A stretch of 64,000 nucleotides of DNA from Chryseolinea lacunae (GTDB taxonomy: Bacteria > Bacteroidota > Bacteroidia > Cytophagales > Cyclobacteriaceae): the NCBI RefSeq assembly GCF_016735595.1, contig NZ_JAERRB010000014.1, positions 1-64,000 on the forward strand, written 5' to 3'. The notes beneath the pieces are model-generated. The model made no database searches. It was not told where the DNA came from and was given only the letters and a program-made list of their open reading frames with translations. The position numbers were made by a program, and so were the translations under genes. Each line of letters begins with the position of its first letter. The stretch's first letter is position 1. Positions 35,020-45,218 of this stretch are shown here, piece by piece.

Positions 35020-35616
35020 ATGCTGCGATCGTCGTTCACCAAAGATCTGATCGAGGCCGGATGCGATGAAGCCGGCCGGGGGTGTCTTGCCGGCCCGGTA
35101 GTGGCCGCCGCCGTGATCCTCCCCAAAAAATACCGCCACAAACTCCTGAACGATTCCAAACAACTCACAAAGGAAGAACGCGAAGCCCTGCGCGAAGACA
35201 TTCAGCGCGATGCCATGGCGTGGGCAGTCGGCGAAATCGACCAGCTGGAGATCGACCGCATCAACATTCTGAATGCCTCTTTCAAAGCTATGCACGTGGC
35301 ACTCGACAAACTCACCGTCCGCCCCGAACTGTTGCTCATAGACGGCAACCGGTTCAAGCCCTATGCGGAACTGAAGCACGAGTGTATCATCAAAGGCGAT
35401 GGCAAATATCTGTCTATCGCGGCAGCATCCATACTCGCCAAAACCTATCGCGACGACCTGATGCTGAAGCTGGCCGAACAATTTCCGGGCTACAACTGGC
35501 ACACCAACGTGGGCTACCCCACAGAAGCGCACCGCGAGGGCATCCGGCAGCTGGGCATCACACCTTACCATCGCCGATCGTTCACGCTGTTGCCCGACCA
35601 GCTGGAATTGTTTTGA
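35020..35616 (+). CDS. rnhB: Ribonuclease HII
   Basis: This 198-residue RNase HII cuts RNA-DNA hybrids at ribonucleotides and removes misincorporated ribonucleotides. The signature [17 protein letters not shown] (residues 10-26) holds the first catalytic Asp-Glu, [10 protein letters not shown] follows, and [11 protein letters not shown] and [17 protein letters not shown] are the other conserved segments. The ATG at 35020 is taken; a GTG two codons upstream is possible. Confidence 0.93.
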   Translation: MLRSSFTKDLIEAGCDEAGRGCLAGPVVAAAVILPKKYRHKLLNDSKQLTKEEREALREDIQRDAMAWAVGEIDQLEIDRINILNASFKAMHVALDKLTVRPELLLIDGNRFKPYAELKHECIIKGDGKYLSIAAASILAKTYRDDLMLKLAEQFPGYNWHTNVGYPTEAHREGIRQLGITPYHRRSFTLLPDQLELF

Positions 35617-35732
35617 ACCACGAAACGATGGGAACGTTTACCAAGATTATGCGAGGCTGAAAACGTTGCTGCTTGCTAGTCAAAGAAATATTGCTTTAAC
35701 TTTTATTGGGTGATTTAAAATCTGAGTCTGGT

Positions 35733-36494
35733 ATGTGTTTAATTTTTCTGTCTTTCCGAAATCACCCCACCTACAAACTTGTTGTGGCTGCAAACCGCGA
35801 TGAATTTTATGAACGCCAAACGGAAGCTGCAAAGTTCTGGGACGACAAACCTCAAATTTTGGCGGGCCGCGACCTCGTGGCCAATGGCACCTGGATGGGC
35901 ATGACCACGTCGGGAAAAATCTCGTTGCTCACCAACTATCGCGATCCCAAAAACATCGACCCCCACGCACCTTCGCGCGGACTCCTCGTGTCCGACTATC
36001 TGGAGGGGCGCAACCGTCCCGAAAATTATTTGCGTGCCGTGGATGAAGGCGACGCGGAGTATAACGGGTTCAATATCATCACGGGCAGTGTAAACGAGTT
36101 GTGGTATTATTCAAACTATTCACATGTGATTGAAGAACTGATGCCCGGGTTTTATGGGCTGAGCAATCATCTGCTGGACACGCCGTGGCCAAAAATTGTT
36201 CGGGGCAAAGAGAAGTTGAAGAGCATTATCGCGCAACCGGTCATTCAACCGGAGCAACTGCTCGACGCGATGTATGATGAAGTGCTGGCTCCCGAAGATA
36301 AATTGCCCGACACGGGCTTGTCGCCGGAGCGTGAGAAGGCGTTGTCGTCCATGTTTATTAAAACGCCAAACTACGGCACCCGGTGTTCAACCGTGGTGCT
36401 CGTAGATTATGATAATGAAGTGACGTTTGTGGAGCGGGTGTATGATGTTAAAACCTTTCAGCACACCACGGGCACCTTTCAATTCAAGGTGTGA
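35733..36494 (+). CDS. NRDE (TANGO2-like) family protein
   Basis: This 253-residue protein opens with the conserved cysteine start MCLIFLSFRNHPTYKLVVAA, then NRDEFYERQTEAAKFW, the Asn-Arg-Asp-Glu motif that names the family. Further family blocks are GRDLVANGTWMGMT, LTNYRDPKNIDPHAPSRG and YGTRCSTVVLVD. The N-terminal Cys suggests an N-terminal nucleophile-like fold. TANGO2 has been linked to haem and lipid handling in eukaryotes; the bacterial role is unclear. It converges on the adhesin gene with only ten bases between stop codons. Confidence 0.88.
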   Translation: MCLIFLSFRNHPTYKLVVAANRDEFYERQTEAAKFWDDKPQILAGRDLVANGTWMGMTTSGKISLLTNYRDPKNIDPHAPSRGLLVSDYLEGRNRPENYLRAVDEGDAEYNGFNIITGSVNELWYYSNYSHVIEELMPGFYGLSNHLLDTPWPKIVRGKEKLKSIIAQPVIQPEQLLDAMYDEVLAPEDKLPDTGLSPEREKALSSMFIKTPNYGTRCSTVVLVDYDNEVTFVERVYDVKTFQHTTGTFQFKV

Positions 36495-36504
36495 TCGTAG
36501 GCAA

Positions 36505-39500
36505 CTACTTCTTCACGAAGCGCGTCACCTGTCCTTTTTGGTTTCTCAAAATGTAAATCCCTGCAGGCAGTGGCGTGGCGTCAAAATCCTTCACACCATC
36601 GGCCTGCATCACCACCTGGTTCAGGCTGTTGAAGAATGTTACGTTGGCACGTTGGCTGAAGTAGATTGTTTCGTTGCCGCCGGCGTTGGGATAGACCGTA
36701 AATTCTGCATCCTCACCTTTTCGCTGCAGCGACGTGATCCACGATTTTGATTTGCCGTCGTAGTCCGTTTGTATGAGGCGATAGTACGATAAGCCATCAT
36801 AGGGTTCTTCGTCAATAAAGCTATAGGTCTTGCGTGTGCTGGAGTTTCCGGCACCTTTCACCTTGGTCATAAACGTGAAGTCAAGACCATTCTGCGAGCG
36901 TTCGAGTGTGAAGAAGTCGTTGTTTTTTTCGGTGACCGTGGTCCAGTTCAAAGTTGCCGTTGCGCCGCCGTCTTGAGCGAAGAAGCGTTCGAGTTCTATG
37001 GGGAGGGGGTTGGTCGGGGAGACTGATGCTAAGGTTAGGGGGCCGTCTGCAGAGCCTCCCAAAAGAACGGAAGCTGTAACAGAGCCCGTTGCGCCACCCG
37101 AGGCAGTTCCATCATTACCATAGTTTTGCCAGGCCGAGCCGCTCCACCGGGCCACCCGGAGTGTGGCTGGCGTGGAGACATACACCGGCCCACCACATGC
37201 GTTTTCATTCCACGTTAGTGTGACGTATACATTTGAAAGTCCGTTTGCCCGGGTGATGTTCCAGTACTCGCAACCGCTAACGGTGTAGAAGCTCGGATCC
37301 CAAGTGGTCTTTCCCCCGAAAGGCTGAGGGGTGTTAAAGTACTCCGCCGTAAAAATCTGCGTGATGACATTTGGTGTACCAACTCTGGCAGAGATGGCCA
37401 TAGGTCGGTAGAATCCATTTTTGCCAATGGGGAATGAAAATGCCACGTTGCCGGTTTTTCGCACCGGACCATTCACGTAGCTGTTGCTGTTTGCACCCGA
37501 CACTGTTGCGGCAACAGGGAAAGACGGGAGCGCTGTCGAGCTAGAGTTAATCACGCCGGATGTCATGGCAAGATTGCCTGAAATGGTGATGCCCGTATTC
37601 AAGGTCACGCTTGTTCCAACCGTCTTGTTCATGGTCATTCGTTGAAAGGTTGGCGCTGCCGAACCACCTACTACACTTATAGACTGAGCATTTCCACCAG
37701 AAAATTCGGCGAACCCGTTGTTCGCGCCAAAGGTTATGCCTGCCGCTGCGTTTACCGTCACATTCGATCGGAAGAAGCTGGTAGAATTGTAGGCCGGTTG
37801 AAGAAGACCCGAACCGGTTCGAGTAAACGTTATGTCTCCGTTGAAATTGTCGCCAGTTGTATTGGCCAACGTGAAATCGCCGTTGGCGCTATTGACGATA
37901 GTCGTTGTTCCATTGAAGACGTTAGAACCCGAGCTGACGTTGGCGGTTGTTCCATTCTTTTCTATGTACGTCGTGCCGGCATAAGTTGCGCCTTGAAGTT
38001 GAACTTGTGGCGCAACAAAATTCACGTCAGCGTTAAATGTTGACGAGGGGCCAGAAATCAACAATGCTGTTCCCGTAAGGGTCAACGCCTGGGCTGTGCT
38101 ACCCACTTGCGTGAAGGCTCGCAGCTGAAGTGTTCCGATGCTAAATCCTGCGGCATCGAGGGCAATAGTTTTAGATGTTGCCAGTGTAGACGATCCTCCA
38201 TTGTTGCCAAACAGAACACCACTGCCGGAGGTTGAACTAACGGAAATGTTTCCGTTGTAGAGCGAACCGGCCGCCGTATGCGACATACGCAACGCCGATC
38301 CCGTGCCTCTGCTTCTCAAAATAACATCGGCATTAAATTGATCGATCGCAGTGTTGGCAAACGTGAAGTTGCCCGTGCCCGAAACAACAATTTCGGAAGG
38401 TGCATTGAAGATGTTGTTGCCCGTGCCGTTCTCTGTTGTTGATCCTGTTTTTTCAAGATAAGCGGTGCCGTTAAATGTTGTGCCGTTCATGGCCATGCCC
38501 GGTGCCTGAAGCACTACGTTGCCGTTGAACGTTGTGCCGGGGCCGGACGTGAGCAACGCTGTGCTCGACGGACTGGAAGGCAGAATGATGCTCTGTGGTG
38601 TACCACCCACTTGTGTGAAACGGAACAAACGAAGTTCACCAAACGCATAACCCGCACCGCCCACGCTAATGGTTTGCCCGCTAGCCAACGAAGAGCTTCC
38701 GCCGCCGTTGCCAAAGAAAATGCCGCCGCCAAAGGTGGAGGTCATCACGATGTTTCCGGCAAAGGTGTTGCCCGTGCCAAGATCGGCCACGCGAATGGTG
38801 CCCGCACCGGAGTTGTTCAGATTCAACGCATTGTTGAACCTATCCAGGTTGGCCGCAGAGGATGGACTTCTCAAGTAGCCCGAGCCCGAATTGTTTAGGG
38901 TAGTGACACCGTTAAAAATATTGTTTCCCTGGCTGTCGTCGTTGGTGGCACCTGTCTTTTCGAAGATGGTGGTTCCATTGTAGGTGGCACCACTCAGCAC
39001 AAGGGCCGGTGCCTTGAAATTCACATTGCCATTGAAGACAGAACTGAGACCAATGGTGAGGTTCGCGCTACCCGTGAGTGTGAGCGCCTGCGGTGTGGTT
39101 CCCAGCTGTGTAAAGTTCTGAAGGGTGAGCGTGCCCGCCGTAAATTTTCCGGCGCCTTCATCAGTAATCGTGAAACCGTTGGCCAGTGTCACCGGGCCAC
39201 CATTGCCACTGAGTAATATGCCACGACCGGCGGTGGACGAAACGATGATGTTGTTGTTGAACGTGGCCGTGCCATCATTGCCAATAACAATACCCGATGT
39301 CGCGTTGGCGTTGGTACAACGAAGCGTAACCACACCGTTGAACGTGGCGGTTGAACCGGCGTTCCGCGCAATGATGGTGTTCACGTTGGCGCTGGTGTTT
39401 CCTCCGTGGTTCACAGTCACATTGCCACCAAAGAAGTTGTTTGCTGAACTTATCCCGATTTGGATGCGATACGTTCCGGTGTTGTTTACGGTGAGATCGC

Positions 39501-41835
39501 CGTTGAACGTTTCGGGAAGCGTGTCGCCAAATTCGAACGTAGACGATCCGCTGTTCACCAGCGTAGTGGTGCTGTTGAAAATGTTGCCGCCCACTGACGT
39601 GCTACCGGTGGCGCCGTTTTTTTCGAGGTAGGCAGTGCCGTTATACGTGGTTTGTCTGGAGGTGAGTTGAGGCGCCACAAAATTCACATTGCCATCGAAC
39701 TGCGACGCGGGACCGATCACCAGATTGGCCAGCGACGTGAGCGTAAGGCTCTGCGGTGTGGCACCTGTTTGACGGAACTGTTCAAGACGCAGGTCGCCAC
39801 GCGAAAATCCCGATGAGCCAACGGTGATGGTCTTGTTTGCGGCCAATGTTGATGTCCCACCGTTGTCACCAAACCAGATGCCGGTTCCGAAAGTAGAGTT
39901 CACAACAATGTTTCCATTGAAGAGCGTGCCCGCCACCTGGTACGCCAGCTGAATGCTTCCGGCACCTGTGTTTCTGAGGGTGAGGTCGCCATTGAAGGTG
40001 TCGAGGGCCGACACGCCGCTGCGCAACGCCGCTGTGCCGGGGTTGGAGTTCACCAGTGTGGTGGGTCCGTTAAACGTGTTGTTTCCAACGCTGTTGTCTG
40101 TGGTGATGCCGGTCTTTTCCAGGTAGGTAGTGCCTGCGTAGGTTGATCCATCCAAAATCAACCGGGGCGCGATGCCCGTCACGTTGCTATTGAAGGTGGC
40201 CATGGGGCCCAGCGCGAGTATGGCGGTTCCCGTAAGGGTTAGGTTGGTTGCTGCCGTGCCGGTTTGTGTAAAATTCTGGAAGGTAAGTCGGCCTTGCGAA
40301 AAACCGGAAGGCCCCACGGTGATGGTTCCGTTTCCAAACACAACCGTGCCCGAGCCGGCCGTCATCCGGATGTTGTCGCCACAGGTGCTGTTCACCTGCA
40401 CGTTGCCATTGATGACCACATTTCCGTCGCGAGCAATTTCAAATTCACCCGTTGCCGAGGTGCCCGAGTTCAGGATCAGCGGACCGTTAAATGTGGTGAG
40501 CGTGTTGGGATCAAGACTCACGTGAATGTCGCTGGAGTTACCGTTGTTGTTGAGGGTGGTGGTGCCAAAGAACGTGGTGACCGATCCAGATAGTCGTGAA
40601 ATCTGTATACGGTTCACGTTGTCTACCGCTCCGGAACTATTGATGGTGGCGTTGCCATTGAACACGTTGCCCGTGGTGCTTTCGCCGATCCGAATGCGAC
40701 CGCCGCCAAGACCGTTGAAGGTGGCTGCCCCATTCCAGGTGTCGCCCGTGCCGCTGTTGCCCAACACAAAGTCGGCGTCGCCGGTGTTGGTCATGGTGAA
40801 GGTGCCCACGAACAGGTTTCCGCCCACCGAGTTGCCCGTGGTGGTGCTGCTGGTTTGTGTGAAGTTTCCGCTGTTGTTGAAGGTGCTGGTGTTGAAGCGA
40901 TGCACCGGCGACGATGTGGTGATCGGCCCATTGAACGTTGACGCAGGACCAAGCGTGAGAATGGCCGTTTCGTTCCCGGCCAGCGTAATGTTCTGCGTGG
41001 TGGTTCCTGCTTGTGTGAAGTTGCCCAGCTGAAGGTTGCCACAGCCTGAGGCGCCATAGCTTGCCACCGTGATGGTGCGCGTGTTGGCCAGCGTGGATGT
41101 GCCACCGTTGTTTCCAAAGATGACAGCGCCCGTATTGTTATAGTTGATGGTGATGTCGTTGTTGAAGAGGGTGCCCGCGGCGTTGCGTGCCAGCAGAATG
41201 GCCGAAGCGCTGTTGCTGTTTATGGTGAGCGTGTTGTTGAACGCATCCGGATTGATAACGCCCAACCAAAGCTGAGCCGTGCCGGCATTGGTGAGTGTCA
41301 CGGCACCGTTGAAGGCGTTGCCGCCGTCGCCCGAATCGTTGGTGCCTCCCGTTTTTGTGAGCGTCACAGTGTTGTTGAACGTGCTGCCGCTCAGTTGAAG
41401 CTGCGCCGAGCTGCCCGTCACGGCCGCGCCAAACAGTGTTCCGTTGAACCGGCTAAGCCCCGTGCTGTTCAACGCCAGCGAGGCGGCTGCGCCCGTGTTC
41501 GAAACGGTTCCTGTAGTGAACGTGTTGGGTCCGTTGGTGGTGAGTGTGTTGCCAGAGAGATCGATCGTGCCGGTGTAGCCGGTAATGCTCAAACCATTTA
41601 TGGTTGGCACCACGTTCACAACGCAATTGCCATTGCGCCCGCCCACACCGTTGAAGAACACAGCGTCGGTTGACGTGGGGGGTGTGGAACCTCCCGGACC
41701 TGTGGCCGTGGTGGACCAGTTGTTGGGGTCATTCCAGTTTCCGGTGGTGGTTGCGATCCAATGTCGTTGTGCAAGCGTGCTTTGAGCTGCCAGGAAGAGC
41801 CCAATGAAGAGGGCCAAGCGGTAAAATTTATACAT
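36505..41835 (-). CDS. Giant repeat surface protein with type IX sorting domain
   Basis: This 1776-residue protein has a signal peptide (MYKFYRLALFIGLFLAAQST, then LAQ). Residues of roughly 100-1450 consist of irregular copies of a beta-solenoid unit of about 150-200 residues. At least six copies carry the block TLA(N/A)xKTITVGxxGFSxG, then FTQxGxTxQxLTLTG, followed by GPxSxFNGNV, LEKTGxT, NxFNGxTTL and FNGDLTLxNTG. Asn, Gly and Thr dominate, and cysteine is rare. The last 70 residues (FTVYPNAGGNETIYF and onward to GIYILRNQKGQVTRF) form a type A T9SS C-terminal sorting domain, so it is exported and surface-attached, probably as an adhesin or gliding-related protein. The ATG at 41835 is chosen to give the signal peptide. 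Confidence 0.85.
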   Translation of the reverse strand: MYKFYRLALFIGLFLAAQSTLAQRHWIATTTGNWNDPNNWSTTATGPGGSTPPTSTDAVFFNGVGGRNGNCVVNVVPTINGLSITGYTGTIDLSGNTLTTNGPNTFTTGTVSNTGAAASLALNSTGLSRFNGTLFGAAVTGSSAQLQLSGSTFNNTVTLTKTGGTNDSGDGGNAFNGAVTLTNAGTAQLWLGVINPDAFNNTLTINSNSASAILLARNAAGTLFNNDITINYNNTGAVIFGNNGGTSTLANTRTITVASYGASGCGNLQLGNFTQAGTTTQNITLAGNETAILTLGPASTFNGPITTSSPVHRFNTSTFNNSGNFTQTSSTTTGNSVGGNLFVGTFTMTNTGDADFVLGNSGTGDTWNGAATFNGLGGGRIRIGESTTGNVFNGNATINSSGAVDNVNRIQISRLSGSVTTFFGTTTLNNNGNSSDIHVSLDPNTLTTFNGPLILNSGTSATGEFEIARDGNVVINGNVQVNSTCGDNIRMTAGSGTVVFGNGTITVGPSGFSQGRLTFQNFTQTGTAATNLTLTGTAILALGPMATFNSNVTGIAPRLILDGSTYAGTTYLEKTGITTDNSVGNNTFNGPTTLVNSNPGTAALRSGVSALDTFNGDLTLRNTGAGSIQLAYQVAGTLFNGNIVVNSTFGTGIWFGDNGGTSTLAANKTITVGSSGFSRGDLRLEQFRQTGATPQSLTLTSLANLVIGPASQFDGNVNFVAPQLTSRQTTYNGTAYLEKNGATGSTSVGGNIFNSTTTLVNSGSSTFEFGDTLPETFNGDLTVNNTGTYRIQIGISSANNFFGGNVTVNHGGNTSANVNTIIARNAGSTATFNGVVTLRCTNANATSGIVIGNDGTATFNNNIIVSSTAGRGILLSGNGGPVTLANGFTITDEGAGKFTAGTLTLQNFTQLGTTPQALTLTGSANLTIGLSSVFNGNVNFKAPALVLSGATYNGTTIFEKTGATNDDSQGNNIFNGVTTLNNSGSGYLRSPSSAANLDRFNNALNLNNSGAGTIRVADLGTGNTFAGNIVMTSTFGGGIFFGNGGGSSSLASGQTISVGGAGYAFGELRLFRFTQVGGTPQSIILPSSPSSTALLTSGPGTTFNGNVVLQAPGMAMNGTTFNGTAYLEKTGSTTENGTGNNIFNAPSEIVVSGTGNFTFANTAIDQFNADVILRSRGTGSALRMSHTAAGSLYNGNISVSSTSGSGVLFGNNGGSSTLATSKTIALDAAGFSIGTLQLRAFTQVGSTAQALTLTGTALLISGPSSTFNADVNFVAPQVQLQGATYAGTTYIEKNGTTANVSSGSNVFNGTTTIVNSANGDFTLANTTGDNFNGDITFTRTGSGLLQPAYNSTSFFRSNVTVNAAAGITFGANNGFAEFSGGNAQSISVVGGSAAPTFQRMTMNKTVGTSVTLNTGITISGNLAMTSGVINSSSTALPSFPVAATVSGANSNSYVNGPVRKTGNVAFSFPIGKNGFYRPMAISARVGTPNVITQIFTAEYFNTPQPFGGKTTWDPSFYTVSGCEYWNITRANGLSNVYVTLTWNENACGGPVYVSTPATLRVARWSGSAWQNYGNDGTASGGATGSVTASVLLGGSADGPLTLASVSPTNPLPIELERFFAQDGGATATLNWTTVTEKNNDFFTLERSQNGLDFTFMTKVKGAGNSSTRKTYSFIDEEPYDGLSYYRLIQTDYDGKSKSWITSLQRKGEDAEFTVYPNAGGNETIYFSQRANVTFFNSLNQVVMQADGVKDFDATPLPAGIYILRNQKGQVTRFVKK

Positions 41836-41935
41836 AGATGGGCTCGCGGTATATAGAACCAGCAATTTATACATTAATTGCAGGACATGTAACACGTGTA
41901 AGTTTAAACAAATAAATTACTTAGCCCGGCTGTTG

Positions 41936-42796
41936 ATGAAGAAAGATCAGGCTCCCTTACCGCTGAAGATAATGCGGTGGATTTTTCCAAAATTGGAGGT
42001 CATTGCCCCCTGGCTGGCACATCGTTTTTTTATAAAAATATTTTTCTCACCCCTCCACTACCCGCGTCCTGAAAAAGAGAAAAAGGCAGAAGACTTTGCT
42101 CAGCGGTTCACCGTGACCGCGGCAGGAAAAAAAGTTCAGGGGTATGTATGGGGAGAGGGCAGGCCTGTGCTGGTCATTCATGGCTGGGCAGGACGGGCAA
42201 CGCAGTTCAGACGGTTTGTGAAACCCCTGCTGGCCGCTGGTTTTCAGGTGGTGGGGTTCGACGCTCCGGCCCATGGTCACAGCGAGGGCAAGAAAACCAA
42301 CCTGGAAGAATTTGATGAATCTATTCGCGCCGTCTGTGCGCATGTGGGTGAACCCTGGGCGGTCATTGCCCATTCGTTTGGTGGCGCCGCGGCCCTGTTT
42401 TCGGCTTCCCGGGGCGTGCCCATTCACCGGTTGGTGATGATTGCATCGCCGTCTGTAGGCGACGAAATCATCAATGGCTTTTTGAAGGCCGTTCACGGGA
42501 CAGCGCCTACGCATAAATTTTTTAAAAACTATATACGCGAAACGACCGGGAAACCTTTCGAAGAATTCACCGGGGAGCATTTCATCACCCAGCTAAAAGG
42601 CCCCCTCGATCTGCTGTTGGTATACGACGAGGAGGACAAGGAAGTGCCTATGCTGCACGCCCGCGCCCTGTTGCAACGCTATCCCTCGGCGATGCTCATC
42701 CGCACCAAGGGCCTTGGCCACACCCGCATCCTGCGCGACGACCACGTGATTGCGGCCTGTGTAACATTTGTCCGCAACGGAACGTCGCAGGGGTGA
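41936..42796 (+). CDS. Alpha/beta hydrolase
   Basis: This 286-residue hydrolase has a basic, partly hydrophobic N-terminal segment (residues 10-40), then a hydrolase fold: LVIHGWAGRATQFRRF (oxyanion loop, near 78), AVIAHSFGGAAALFSAS (Ser near 144), LLLVYDEEDKEVPM (Asp near 228) and TKGLGHTRILRDD (His near 255). The substrate is unknown; the fold and size resemble esterases and lysophospholipase-like enzymes. The ATG at 41936 is preferred over a TTG one codon before. It is divergent from the adhesin gene. Confidence 0.85.
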   Translation: MKKDQAPLPLKIMRWIFPKLEVIAPWLAHRFFIKIFFSPLHYPRPEKEKKAEDFAQRFTVTAAGKKVQGYVWGEGRPVLVIHGWAGRATQFRRFVKPLLAAGFQVVGFDAPAHGHSEGKKTNLEEFDESIRAVCAHVGEPWAVIAHSFGGAAALFSASRGVPIHRLVMIASPSVGDEIINGFLKAVHGTAPTHKFFKNYIRETTGKPFEEFTGEHFITQLKGPLDLLLVYDEEDKEVPMLHARALLQRYPSAMLIRTKGLGHTRILRDDHVIAACVTFVRNGTSQG

Positions 42797-42950
42797 GCAT
42801 TGAAAAAAAATCGCCTGCCGAATGCAAAAATTGGGCGGTGATATAAAAAAGAGCAACTTAAATTCGCAGCGGAAGTTATATAACGGGCAAGCCTCACGAA
42901 TTTTTGCCGGGAACTGTAATTCGCGGGCCGAAGCATAAACTAATTGGACA

Positions 42951-43667
42951 ATGAAGATTATTGAAACCGACAACCTGACAAAGGTTTACCGCATGGGCGA
43001 CAACATTGTTAACGCCCTGCAAGGTGTGTCCATCTCCATCGACAAAGGTGAATATGTGGCGTTCATGGGCCCCTCCGGCTCTGGCAAGTCAACCCTCATG
43101 AACATTGTGGGGTGTCTCGACTCACCCACCACAGGAAGCTATAGCCTCAACAACCACCAGGTGAGCGACATGACGGAAAACGAACTGGCCGAAGTGCGCA
43201 ACAAGGAGATCGGCTTCGTGTTTCAAACCTTCAACCTGCTTCCCCGCGCCAGTGCCCTCGACAATGTGGCCCTTCCCCTCATTTATGCGGGCTACAGCAA
43301 ATCCGATCGCGACGAGCTCGCCATGGCCGCCCTGCAAAGTGTGAACCTGGCCGACCGCCATCATCACAAACCCAACGAACTGTCGGGCGGACAGCGACAG
43401 CGCGTGGCCATTGCCCGTGCGTTGGTGAATAATCCTTCCATCATCCTTGCCGATGAGCCGACCGGTAACCTCGACACCAAAACGTCGTATGGCATCATGG
43501 CGCTTTTTCAGGAGTTGCACGACAAAGGCAACACCATCATCATGGTGACGCACGAAGACGACATTGCGCACTATGCACATCGCATCATCCGCCTGCGCGA
43601 TGGACTGATTGAGTGGGACAAAAAGAACGACAACGTGAGCCGCGGCAATCCCGTGGAAGCACACTAG
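42951..43667 (+). CDS. ABC transporter ATP-binding protein, LolD/MacB type
   Basis: This 238-residue ATPase has Walker [10 protein letters not shown] (near residue 39), the Q-loop [10 protein letters not shown], the signature [15 protein letters not shown] (near 144), Walker [11 protein letters not shown] (near 164) and the switch histidine MVTHEDD. The family couples to FtsX/MacB-type permeases that export macrolides, lipoproteins or other envelope substrates. No permease is adjacent; the MacB-type permease at 58338-60749 is a possible partner, but nothing shows this. Confidence 0.9.
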   Translation: MKIIETDNLTKVYRMGDNIVNALQGVSISIDKGEYVAFMGPSGSGKSTLMNIVGCLDSPTTGSYSLNNHQVSDMTENELAEVRNKEIGFVFQTFNLLPRASALDNVALPLIYAGYSKSDRDELAMAALQSVNLADRHHHKPNELSGGQRQRVAIARALVNNPSIILADEPTGNLDTKTSYGIMALFQELHDKGNTIIMVTHEDDIAHYAHRIIRLRDGLIEWDKKNDNVSRGNPVEAH

Positions 43668-43705
43668 GCGTTTTCACTTTCCTGCCGAACGTCTACCTTT
43701 AGCCC

Positions 43706-44257
43706 ATGAAGATCTATACGAAAACCGGCGACGAGGGCACCACAGCACTCTTCGGAGGCAAGCGTGTTTCCAAAGCCGATCTGCGCATCGACACCTATGG
43801 CACCGTAGACGAATTGAATTCGTGGATGGGCCTGCTTCGCGATCAGGAGGTGAACAGCTCACGCAAAGAAATTCTCGTGTTCATTCAAGACCGGCTTTTC
43901 ACCATCGGTTCCATCCTGGCCACAGAGCCTGGTAACACCAAAGTGAAAATTCCCGCGCTGCACGAAAGTGACATCACCACACTCGAAACTGAAATCGACA
44001 CCATGGACGCCGCCTTGCCGCCCATGCGTTTCTTTGTGCTGCCCGGCGGGCATTCGTCTGTTTCATTTTGCCACATTGCCCGCACCGTTTGCCGCAGGGC
44101 CGAGCGCCTCATCATTGCCCTGCATGCGCAGGAAGGTGTGGAGCCACTGGTCATAAAATACGTGAACAGACTTTCTGACTACCTCTTTATGCTGAGCCGG
44201 AAAATGACGCAGGAGCTGCAAGCAGAAGAGACCCCCTGGAAACCGAAGATGGAATAG
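43706..44257 (+). CDS. Cob(I)alamin adenosyltransferase, PduO type
   Basis: This 183-residue enzyme transfers adenosine from ATP to cob(I)alamin, giving adenosylcobalamin. The N-terminal motif IYTKTGDEGTTALFGGKRVS is the ATP-binding signature of the PduO/MMAB family, followed by DTYGTVDELNSWMGLL and the C-terminal CHIARTVCRRAERLIIAL and KYVNRLSDYLFMLSR. It starts 38 bases after the ABC ATPase gene and precedes the N-acetyltransferase by 7 bases. The organism therefore uses or salvages vitamin B12. Confidence 0.92.
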   Translation: MKIYTKTGDEGTTALFGGKRVSKADLRIDTYGTVDELNSWMGLLRDQEVNSSRKEILVFIQDRLFTIGSILATEPGNTKVKIPALHESDITTLETEIDTMDAALPPMRFFVLPGGHSSVSFCHIARTVCRRAERLIIALHAQEGVEPLVIKYVNRLSDYLFMLSRKMTQELQAEETPWKPKME

Positions 44258-44264
44258 GCCGCGA

Positions 44265-45035
44265 ATGTTTCAGGGGATGAACCGATCCGACTATTTAGCA
44301 CGCATCAACTTCGCAGGCCCGGCCTCGCCCGATCATGAAACGCTGATGATGCTTCATCGCCAGCACGTTTATCATGTGCCGTTCGAAGACCTGGACATTC
44401 ACTACCAAAGACCCTTCACGCTGGATGAAGACCGTGTGTTCGACAAAATCGTGAACCACCGGCGGGGTGGATTTTGCTATGAAGTGAACTCGTTGCTGAC
44501 CATGCTGCTGAACGACATTGGCTTTTCGGCGCGCATAATTTCGGCCCGCGTCTTTACTGAAGACGACGTGGAAGGACCACCCTTCGATCACATGGCTGTG
44601 TTGATCGAACTGGACAAGACCTATCTCGCCGACGTTGGCTTTGGTGACTTATTCATCACACCCCTCGAATTGAAAGAAGACATCATTCAAACCGATGGTC
44701 GAAACCATTTCAGGATCGACAAACGGGATGATGGAAATTTTGTCTTGCAGATGGCCAGCGATCAGAAAACATTTCAACGCAAATATTCATTCAGCCTGGC
44801 ACCTTGCACACTCGACGACTTTCGCGAACCGTGTCGCGACAAACAAATAAATCCCGAATCGCATTTTGTGAAGAACACCATCTGCACGTTGCCTACGGAA
44901 CAGGGACGCATCACGGTGTATAACGCCAGGTTCATCGATCGAAAAGGAACAGAGAAATATGAAACGCTTGTTGATGACGATGCAGCCCTTCGGAAAATTT
45001 TGAAAGAGCGATTTCAAATCGAGATCCTGCCGTGA
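44265..45035 (+). CDS. Arylamine N-acetyltransferase
   Basis: This 256-residue enzyme transfers an acetyl group from acetyl-CoA to arylamines or related substrates. The catalytic triad is visible: Cys in RRGGFCYEVN (Cys near residue 69), His in PPFDHMAVLI (near 108) and Asp in YLADVGFGD (near 123). The N-terminal HVYHVPFEDLDIHYQRPF is the typical opening. The ATG at 44265 is listed; the ATG at 44277 is also possible. The physiological substrate in bacteria is usually unknown. Confidence 0.9.
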   Translation: MFQGMNRSDYLARINFAGPASPDHETLMMLHRQHVYHVPFEDLDIHYQRPFTLDEDRVFDKIVNHRRGGFCYEVNSLLTMLLNDIGFSARIISARVFTEDDVEGPPFDHMAVLIELDKTYLADVGFGDLFITPLELKEDIIQTDGRNHFRIDKRDDGNFVLQMASDQKTFQRKYSFSLAPCTLDDFREPCRDKQINPESHFVKNTICTLPTEQGRITVYNARFIDRKGTEKYETLVDDDAALRKILKERFQIEILP

Positions 45036-45156
45036 TAAAAATGCTGGGTCAGGTTATGTTGATCGTTTCAGGAGACAAAGAAAATTTTCCCATTGCCGTC
45101 AAAATCGGCACCCCCGGCAAATAAAACACAAGCGATTTCGATACTTACAGCATAAA

Positions 45157-45200
45157 CTAACAGTTGTTAGTGGTGAAGAAAAATTATCTCTACCTTCGAG
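45157..45200 (+). promoter_or_regulatory. Palindrome and possible promoter before ilvE
   Basis: CTAACA-GT-TGTTAG (45157-45170) is a perfect palindrome whose right arm holds a TTG usable as the -33 element (45165-45167 region). A -7-like TACCTTCG lies near 45191-45198, one base off consensus. An autorepressed or amino-acid-controlled promoter is possible. Confidence 0.4.
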
Positions 45201-45218
45201 CCCTTAATATGCTGATCC

